A stretch of 8,580 bases of DNA from Myxococcales bacterium (GTDB taxonomy: Bacteria; Myxococcota; Polyangia; Fen-1088), in contig PMCR01000386.1 of the NCBI GenBank assembly GCA_003155465.1, forward strand, positions 1 through 8,580. The letters are read 5' to 3'. The first letter of the stretch is position 1, and every line of letters begins with the position of its first letter. A model generated the notes under the pieces. The model was given only the letters and a program-made list of their open reading frames with translations. It did not search any database and was not told the origin of the DNA. Below are positions 1 to 4,152 of this stretch, piece after piece. The position numbers were made by a program, and so were the translations under genes.

Positions 1-806
1 TGGAACGTGTCGGGATCTACATGGAAGATGGACACATCACCTATTTCACCTTCGCGGCCATTGACGTCGACAAGACTCTGGACTTGGGCAACGACAAGCA
101 CGGCAGCAAGATTATCGTGGTGCCTTTTGATGGCGTGAAGTTCGACGCCGAAACCGGCATTGACGGAGGCACCGGCGGCACCACAGGATCCGGTGGCACA
201 ACCGCACGGGGCGGCGCAACGGCCACGGGTGGAGCTAGGACCGGCGGCGCGGTTGCGTCTGGCGGGGCGGCAGCTTCTGGTGGCGTGGGCGCACCTGGCG
301 GCGTCGGTGCTTCGGGCGGAGTCATGGCTTCGGGTGGCGTCATGGCCGTCGGCGGCACGGCCGCTTCGGGTGGGTCAGCCGCCTCTGGTGGCGTGATCGC
401 CTCTGCTGGGGCCATCGCTTCGGGCGGAGTCATGGCCTCGACCACCTCGGCCAGCGTGCCTGGCTCGGGTGGCGTCATGGCCACCGGCGGTAAAGTGTCA
501 TCCGGTGAAGTTCCCGCCTCGGGTGGCGTTGCCATGCTTGGCGGCACCACGTCTGCTCCCGGCGGCGCCATGGGCAGCACGGGCGGTGCAATTGCCGCCG
601 AAAGCACCCCAGGATCCACCATCCCCACCAACACCGGTGGTGCGACTCAAGCGGGTCCAGCTACTCAAGGATCCGCGCAGAGCCCTGCCTCTGCCAGCGG
701 ATGCTCCTGCAAGATGGGCCAATCCGACAGCGGAAATCCTGGAGCAATGGGGTTGCTGCTCGCCGCCGGCCTCTTCTTGCTGGGCCGTCGCAAGAGGCAC
801 GACTAG
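1..806 (+). CDS. MYXO-CTERM surface protein with Gly-Gly hexapeptide stalk (5'-truncated)
   Basis: The frame is open to the left edge (first full codon at base 3), so the true start lies outside and the ATG at 21 is only internal. Residues are counted from that ATG. Residues 1-47 look like the last beta strands of a folded extracellular domain that I cannot name. Residues about 48-193 are a low-complexity Gly/Ala/Ser/Thr stalk, with eleven consecutive hexapeptides of the form GGxxAS between 75 and 140 and looser copies to 193. A Ser/Thr/Pro/Gln linker follows. The end is a sorting tail: Cys228-Ser-Cys230, a short spacer, a hydrophobic helix at about 241-254 and a basic GRRKRHD end. This matches the MYXO-CTERM architecture, which is known to direct myxobacterial proteins to the cell surface through rhombosortase-like enzymes called myxosortases. 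The stalk would hold the lost N-terminal domain away from the envelope (inference). The biochemical role is unknown. Confidence 0.85.
   Translation, partial: ERVGIYMEDGHITYFTFAAIDVDKTLDLGNDKHGSKIIVVPFDGVKFDAETGIDGGTGGTTGSGGTTARGGATATGGARTGGAVASGGAAASGGVGAPGGVGASGGVMASGGVMAVGGTAASGGSAASGGVIASAGAIASGGVMASTTSASVPGSGGVMATGGKVSSGEVPASGGVAMLGGTTSAPGGAMGSTGGAIAAESTPGSTIPTNTGGATQAGPATQGSAQSPASASGCSCKMGQSDSGNPGAMGLLLAAGLFLLGRRKRHD
243..599 (+). repeat. 18-bp tandem repeat encoding GGxxAS hexapeptides
   Basis: Within the surface-protein gene an 18-base unit encodes Gly-Gly-x-x-Ala-Ser. Eleven units run in perfect register at 243-440. After a nine-residue break, degenerate six- and seven-residue units continue to 599. 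A 20-base stretch at 309-328 recurs exactly at 417-436, which is 108 bases or six units away. Such identity at DNA level suggests recent duplication by slippage or unequal recombination. Confidence 0.85.
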
Positions 807-950
807 CCCAACTTCCGCAGTTCGGGGGTCAAGATTGCGGGATTTCGCATAGTTGAGTGGAATGACCTCGTCGCCCTGTCGGTAGCAGTGACAGACGACC
901 CGCGTCTGCAACCGCGCGCTGAGTCCGAGCAGAACAAACCTGTCCTCGTC

Positions 951-972
951 CGCGGAGTGGTCCTCCTCCGCG
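951..972. terminator. Weak hairpin in the convergent gap
   Basis: Seven bases (CGCGGAG) at 951-957 pair with CTCCGCG at 966-972 around an eight-base loop, between the stop codons of two convergent genes. There is no adjacent T run on either strand; on the - strand a loosely T-rich stretch begins about 12 bases beyond the stem. It could end transcription from either side, but with GC-rich DNA a chance stem of this length is plausible. I see nothing else in the 807-1017 gap. Confidence 0.25.
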
Positions 973-1017
973 CGCCAACCCTTTCGGGCGGCCCGGAATT
1001 TCCCGACGGGGCTGAAG

Positions 1018-2238
1018 CTACATCCCTGGTGACGGCTCGGCGACCATGGACTCGTCGTCATCGTCATCCTTGTCGCCCGGGGCACCCAAGAACTCGTCAT
1101 GGTCTTGGTAGGCAACCACCTTGGTCCCGGTCAACGCGACGACGTATCCGCTCAGGCTGCCGGACACAAAAGCCAGCAACACGGTGCAGCCGATGCCGAT
1201 GAGCTGCGGTTTGGCAATCCCGGGGATCAGCAGTGCCGCGGCCACGCCGCCCAGCAGGCCGGGCATGCCGTGCAGGTTGTGCACCCCGCAGGTGTCGACG
1301 ATCTTCAGGGCCGCGTCCACGCGCGGCTGGATCACGACGTAGCCCACCGTGCACAGGGTTCCGGCCAGAATTCCGACCACGAACGCGGCTGTCGGGCCTA
1401 TCACGTTGCAGGTAGCGCCCACGGCCACGCCCCCGGCCAGTGCCGCATTCGCCATGTCGGCGAAGGATGGCTTGCCCTTGCGCAGAAGCGTGCTGGCCAC
1501 GAAGGTCGCCAGGGTCGACCCGCACAGGGCCAGCACGGTGGCGATGGCAGTGCGGGCCAGGTCGGCCGACGGCACGACCGCACTGCAGAAGCTGGGCCAG
1601 AAGATCCACAGCACCATGGAGCCCAGCATGGAGAAACGGTCAGAGGTCTCGTCGGTCTGCACCGCGACGGCACGCTGGCCCTTGCGGGTCAACGCGATGG
1701 CCAGGCCCAGCCCGAAGTACGCGCCAAAGGCGTGGATGACGATGGATCCTGCCGAATCCACGAATCCACTGGTGACGCCCAAACCGCCGTCCAGCACCAG
1801 CCACTCGTTCAACAGGTAGAACGGGATCGCAAGTGCGGCGAGCAACGCGTACTGGTGCAGGCGCAGCCGGCCCAGCACCGCGCCCATGGCGATAAGAGCC
1901 GAGGCGCAGCCGAATTCCGCGAGCAGGAGAGCCTTGGTGCTGTCAGGCGTGACGGGCTCGGCCGACAGCCCGCCCCACGCGCGCACGAGCAGATAGAGAG
2001 GGATGCCGGTGGCCACCACCAGGTATGTGCCCGTGGTCGCGCTGTAGCCGTGTTTCTTCACGAACACCATCAAGAAGCCGAAACCCACCAGCAGCATGGC
2101 CAGGATGTGGATCGAGAAGTTGTACTGCTCGACCTGCCGAAGGCCGCCTGCCACGGCTTCCTGCCCACCCCACACCTGGGCTGGGATCGCGGCCAGGGCT
2201 GCACAGCAAAGAAGGATCGTCGTCATGCGCTTTCTCAC
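1018..2238 (-). CDS. Rh-type ammonia/ammonium channel
   Basis: Integral membrane channel conducting NH3/NH4+ across the cytoplasmic membrane, a member of the Amt/Mep/Rh superfamily. It is placed with Rh glycoproteins, not AmtB, by IHAFGAYFG (168-176), LWIFWPSF (210-217) and DTCGVHNLHGMPG (315-327). Numbering is from the GTG start. Pore residues by family alignment: twin histidines His169 and His323, Phe gate Phe109 and Phe217, and the structural Asp161. About eleven further hydrophobic helices follow an N-terminal MRKR-plus-hydrophobic segment ending near residue 24, which reads as a cleaved signal peptide. The 406-residue length is normal for bacterial Rh50. The C-terminus is very acidic (GDKDDDDDE, 388-396). 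The ATG 12 bases upstream would hide the ribosome site inside the gene, so GTG is preferred. No PII gene is adjacent. It stands alone, divergent from the YjbQ gene. Family assignment is firm; substrate direction is inferred. Confidence 0.93.
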   Translation of the reverse strand: MRKRMTTILLCCAALAAIPAQVWGGQEAVAGGLRQVEQYNFSIHILAMLLVGFGFLMVFVKKHGYSATTGTYLVVATGIPLYLLVRAWGGLSAEPVTPDSTKALLLAEFGCASALIAMGAVLGRLRLHQYALLAALAIPFYLLNEWLVLDGGLGVTSGFVDSAGSIVIHAFGAYFGLGLAIALTRKGQRAVAVQTDETSDRFSMLGSMVLWIFWPSFCSAVVPSADLARTAIATVLALCGSTLATFVASTLLRKGKPSFADMANAALAGGVAVGATCNVIGPTAAFVVGILAGTLCTVGYVVIQPRVDAALKIVDTCGVHNLHGMPGLLGGVAAALLIPGIAKPQLIGIGCTVLLAFVSGSLSGYVVALTGTKVVAYQDHDEFLGAPGDKDDDDDESMVAEPSPGM

Positions 2239-2242
2239 GGTG

Positions 2243-2248
2243 CCCTCC
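2243..2248 (-). promoter_or_regulatory. Ribosome binding site deciding a GTG start
   Basis: On the - strand GGAGGG lies four bases before a GTG at 2238-2236. The same bases overlap the upstream in-frame ATG at 2250, which itself has no evident Shine-Dalgarno sequence. The GTG start gives MRKRMTT, a standard signal-peptide n-region. The ATG at 2226 (MTTI) has only weak purines upstream and loses the basic residues. Confidence 0.7.
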
Positions 2249-2386
2249 ATGTCGATGTCTGCCGCGGGCGGTTCCCGCGTTGCTGCCGGTAACTGCTGCC
2301 GAGCACAGTAGCTAACGGCATGGCTGATTGAAAGATCTAGGTTTCGCCAAGGTTGCGGGAAAGAGTCTTTCGTTACCCAGATTTCG

Positions 2387-2401
2387 TGCAGGTTTCCTGC
2401 A
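2387..2401. promoter_or_regulatory. Perfect palindrome, candidate operator
   Basis: TGCAGG-TTT-CCTGCA is a perfect 6-bp inverted repeat around a 3-base spacer. It sits between the divergent Rh channel gene (start 2238) and the YjbQ unit (start 2493 or 2549), about 150 bases from each. The spacing suits a dimeric regulator controlling one or both genes. No regulator can be named. It could also be a chance palindrome. I found no convincing -35/-10 pair or sigma-54 site in 2239-2492. Confidence 0.4.
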
Positions 2402-2492
2402 TATGTCGTTTCGGTTGCCTAAAAGTTGCACCATTTCGAGTTGACGCGCAAGGCCTCGCAGAAAAGACCAGAAACGCAGGTAGACTGCCGCC

Positions 2493-2552
2493 ATGCGCTT
2501 CAAGACGTCCTCCCCCGAGATCGGCGCGCGCTTCGCAGAGGCACTCCCGTGA
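2493..2552 (+). CDS. Short leader ORF (19 codons) overlapping the YjbQ start
   Basis: An ATG at 2493 opens a 19-codon frame, reading MRFKTSSPEIGARFAEALP, whose TGA stop at 2550-2552 overlaps the GTG start of the next gene in the four bases GTGA. Seventeen of nineteen third positions are G or C, like the real genes here. An in-frame TAG at 2481 stops any upstream extension. The ribosome site is weak (GCAGG at 2476-2480, 12 bases before the ATG). The layout is typical of translational coupling, so it may act as a leader peptide for the downstream gene. It may equally be a chance frame in GC-rich DNA. The peptide shows no attenuator-like codon run. Confidence 0.35.
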   Translation: MRFKTSSPEIGARFAEALP

Positions 2553-2962
2553 AACAGTTCCTCGCTACAGTTCAGGTCAGCACCCAGCGCAAGCGCGAGC
2601 TGGTGGACATCACCGAGCGGGTGCGCGAGGAAGTCCGCCGTTCGGCGATCGGCAACGGCATCTGCACCCTGTATGCCCAGGGGGCCACGGCAGCGCTGAT
2701 GATTCAAGAGAACGACGATCCGAACATCACCCTGGACGTACTCGATTGTCTGGAAGGCATGGCTCCGCAGGGCCGATGGCGCCACGACCGGGTAGACGAC
2801 AACGGTTCAGCGCACATTCAAGCCGGCATCGTCGGCCCAAGCGAGGTCATCCCGATCCGCGATGGCAAGCTCGGCCTCTCGACCTGGCAGAACATCTTCC
2901 TATGTGATTTCGACGGCCCACGAAACCGCCGAACGGTGATTGTGACCATTCAGGGAGAGTAG
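2549..2962 (+). CDS. YjbQ/UPF0047 family protein
   Basis: Single-domain cytoplasmic protein of 137 residues, the usual length for UPF0047. E. coli YjbQ of this family is annotated as a secondary thiamine-phosphate synthase; the physiological role is unsettled. Family landmarks seen: VDITERV (19-25), the ENDDPNITLDVLD block (54-66), RHDRVDDNGSAHI with His79 and His89 (78-90), GPSEVIPI (96-103), LSTWQNIFL (110-118) and DGPRNRR (122-128). In the glycine-rich segment the usual HTTAAL is GATAAL (45-50), so the family histidine is missing. The GTG at 2549 is preferred because it follows AGAGG (2537-2541) by seven bases and aligns with family N-termini; the longer upstream frame from 2426 has no family resemblance. 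The start overlaps a 19-codon leader ORF. Family membership is secure; a thiamine role is only carried over. Confidence 0.88.
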   Translation: MKQFLATVQVSTQRKRELVDITERVREEVRRSAIGNGICTLYAQGATAALMIQENDDPNITLDVLDCLEGMAPQGRWRHDRVDDNGSAHIQAGIVGPSEVIPIRDGKLGLSTWQNIFLCDFDGPRNRRTVIVTIQGE

Positions 2963-2985
2963 CAAGGCACAAAAGTCCCTGAATG
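2947..2985 (+). terminator. 10-bp inverted repeat spanning the yjbQ-like stop codon
   Basis: CATTCAGGGA at 2947-2956 pairs perfectly with TCCCTGAATG at 2976-2985 around a 19-base loop that contains the TAG stop (2960-2962). No T run follows, so it is not a textbook intrinsic terminator. It could be an mRNA-end hairpin protecting against 3' decay, or a protein binding site upstream of the next gene. Confidence 0.45.
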
Positions 2986-3013
2986 CGTCGCTGGCGCCGG
3001 TCTTGCGGGACGC

Positions 3014-3019
3014 TACAAT
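3014..3019 (+). promoter_or_regulatory. Candidate -10 box for the secreted-protein gene
   Basis: TACAAT, five of six matches to TATAAT, lies 66 bases before the ATG at 3085. The -35 region at 2991-2996 (CTGGCG) is poor. The box is flanked by GCGGG (3005-3009) and CCCGC (3022-3026), a short inverted repeat that could be an operator. The evidence is weak. Confidence 0.3.
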
Positions 3020-3084
3020 TGCCCGCGTTGGGATCGCGCCGATGTTGCCAGTGAAGAGGCGCGTCTGAAAAGGAGAGAGCATCC

Positions 3085-3609
3085 ATGCGAATCACGTTTG
3101 CCATTTCGTGCGTGGCGATCACGCCGTTGCTGCTGTCGGTCGCCTTTCCCCGAACCAGTGCAGCGCAAGTGAACCTTCAGGTCCAGATCGGCGTACCGAC
3201 AATCCGGTTTGAAAACCCGCCTGTTCTGGTCGAAGTCAGCCCCGGTATCCAGGTTGTTCCGGAATACGAGCAGGAGGTCTTCTTCGTGGACGGCTGGTAC
3301 TGGCACCGCGCGGGCCGGACGTGGTACCACACGCGAGACCACCGGGGCGGCTGGGTCGTCGCCCACGGGCGAGACGTCCCGCGAGGTTTGCTGCGCATTC
3401 CCCCTGGCCGGTACAGGCATTACTCGGCTGCCAGAGGCCCGAATTTCAACGAACATCGACGGAAAATGCCAGGGCGCCGCGGCGAGGCCCGATTTCAGGA
3501 GAGGGAACATAGGGAACACAGCGAACGCGGTCGCTTCGACCGCAGCAACCACAGCGACCATCAAGAGCGCCGAGAGCACAGGGCCGAATCGCACCACGGG
3601 CACCGCTGA
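3085..3609 (+). CDS. Secreted hypothetical protein, Trp/Tyr core and His/Arg-rich tail
   Basis: I do not recognise a named family. Residues 1-27 form a signal peptide (hydrophobic stretch, then TSAA before Gln28), so the protein should reach the periplasm or beyond. Residues about 28-60 alternate hydrophobic and polar residues (QVNLQVQIGVPTIRF, PPVLVEVSPGIQVVP), as in beta strands. Residues 61-92 form an aromatic core: EVFFVDGWYWHRAGRTWYHT followed by RDHRGGW. IPPGRYRHY (105-113) closes the folded part. Residues 114-174 are probably disordered and extremely rich in Arg, His and Glu, ending HHGHR. The tail could bind metal, nucleic acid or acidic polymers; none of this is shown. The start is supported by AGGAG (3071-3075), nine bases before the ATG. 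It follows the YjbQ gene by 122 bases with a hairpin and its own possible -10 box, so it is probably transcribed separately. Confidence 0.8.
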   Translation: MRITFAISCVAITPLLLSVAFPRTSAAQVNLQVQIGVPTIRFENPPVLVEVSPGIQVVPEYEQEVFFVDGWYWHRAGRTWYHTRDHRGGWVVAHGRDVPRGLLRIPPGRYRHYSAARGPNFNEHRRKMPGRRGEARFQEREHREHSERGRFDRSNHSDHQERREHRAESHHGHR

Positions 3610-3641
3610 GCAGCGCTCCCTGCCGATCGCAGATGCGCGGC

Positions 3642-3673
3642 ACGACGAGACTGCACCAGTGCAGTCTCGTCGT
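3642..3673. terminator. 15-bp perfect hairpin between convergent genes
   Basis: Fifteen bases at 3642-3656 are the exact reverse complement of 3659-3673, with only two bases between, so the folded RNA would have a 14-bp stem and a four-base loop on either strand. It lies 32 bases after the stop of the secreted-protein gene (+) and just beyond the stop of a candidate - strand ORF at 3679. There is no T run, but the stem is far too long for chance. The best reading is a bidirectional terminator. Confidence 0.65.
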
Positions 3674-3678
3674 CGTGA

Positions 3679-3951
3679 TCAGGTGCCAACGGTGAGCGGC
3701 GTGGCCCTGCCTGCCACCGCCCATTTCACGAAAATGGCCGACAGTCCAAGGATGCTCGCGCCCACGACCACCGCGCTCATGCCAAGCCAGGTCGGCGTGC
3801 GCGATGAAGAAGTCGATGCCTGCGCTGGGGGCACCGTGAATAGTGTGGCTTTCACTGCGACGAAGGATGCATTCTGTTCGACGAGGATGGTAGGCGCTAG
3901 TTTGTCCCCGGCTGGAAAGCCACTCTGCCGGTCTGAATGTATCGCTGGCAA
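3679..3951 (-). CDS. Possible small single-helix membrane protein (or gene remnant)
   Basis: A 90-codon frame with a TTG start at 3951; it stays open to 4020 without any ATG, so the start is unsure. The readable part has strand-like segments (KLAPTILVEQ, FVAVKATLFTVPP), an Ala/Ser/Thr linker (QASTSSSRTP), then one hydrophobic helix of about 20 residues ending FVKWAVAG. This resembles the C-terminal anchor of a surface or signalling protein. Third-position GC is near half in the first half and higher in the helix part, unlike the strongly biased neighbours. The possible ribosome site (GAGGG) is too close to the TTG. It lies downstream of gltD on the same strand, and a strong hairpin sits right after its stop, which favours a real transcription unit. 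It could also be the decayed 3' end of a larger gene. No family recognised. Confidence 0.35.
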   Translation of the reverse strand: MPAIHSDRQSGFPAGDKLAPTILVEQNASFVAVKATLFTVPPAQASTSSSRTPTWLGMSAVVVGASILGLSAIFVKWAVAGRATPLTVGT

Positions 3952-4006
3952 CGCCCTCGCGAGGAGTAGCTTGCCTGAAATCGCCGCAAGGTGGGAGTAT
4001 TCTGGG

Positions 4007-4111
4007 ATGAGCTTCGCCGACTATTCCGGCGGCCGGCGCCCCAACTCGACCACCTATCTGCTCAATTACTTCCTGGACTGGCAAGTCGCTTCGAACGGGT
4101 CGGAGCAATAG
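4007..4111 (+). CDS. Possible 34-residue small protein
   Basis: The ATG at 4007 opens a 34-codon frame that begins MSFADYSGGRRPNS, passes through YLLNYFLDW and ends NGSEQ. Twenty-eight of 34 third positions are G or C. A purine-rich AAGGTGGGAG (3988-3997) ends nine bases before the ATG, a good ribosome site. The frame converges on gltD with a small hairpin between them. It has no signal peptide and no recognisable domain, and the frame continues upstream without a stop for some distance, so it may instead be the tail of a decayed gene. Confidence 0.33.
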   Translation: MSFADYSGGRRPNSTTYLLNYFLDWQVASNGSEQ

Positions 4112-4132
4112 AAGATCGATCGCCTTTGTTGA

Positions 4133-4146
4133 GCGTCCAGGGACGC
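4133..4146. terminator. Small hairpin downstream of gltD
   Basis: GCGTCC (4133-4138) pairs with GGACGC (4141-4146) across two bases, folding to a 5-bp stem with a four-base loop, seven bases past the gltD stop codon. No T run follows on the - strand. It may be a weak end for the gltBD transcript. Confidence 0.3.
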
Positions 4147-4152
4147 CCCTCT

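Noticed and set aside
243..599. CRISPR-like array
   Set aside because: The 18-base units are contiguous, without spacers, and keep a reading frame; they encode a protein stalk.
41..634. 197-codon - strand frame rich in Pro-Pro-Glu-Ala repeats
   Set aside because: It is the antisense reading of the Gly-Gly repeat stalk; the + frame carries a clear sorting tail, so the PPEA repeats are a by-product of the 18-base unit.
981..1003. Second hairpin in the convergent gap (CGGG-CGG-CCCG followed by GAATTT)
   Set aside because: Only a 4-bp stem in GC-rich DNA; not distinguishable from chance.
2239..2492. Sigma-54 promoter (GG-N10-GC) expected for a nitrogen gene
   Set aside because: I scanned both strands by eye. 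Near-matches such as TGGTGCAAC and CGGTTGCC do not have the GG/GC elements at 10-base spacing.
2426..2548. N-terminal extension of the YjbQ protein from an upstream ATG
   Set aside because: The 41 extra residues do not resemble the family and lack a ribosome site; the GTG at 2549 has both family alignment and AGAGG upstream.
2312..2785. 157-codon - strand frame over the divergent gap and YjbQ gene
   Set aside because: Half of it is antisense to a conserved YjbQ family protein; there is no signal peptide or motif.
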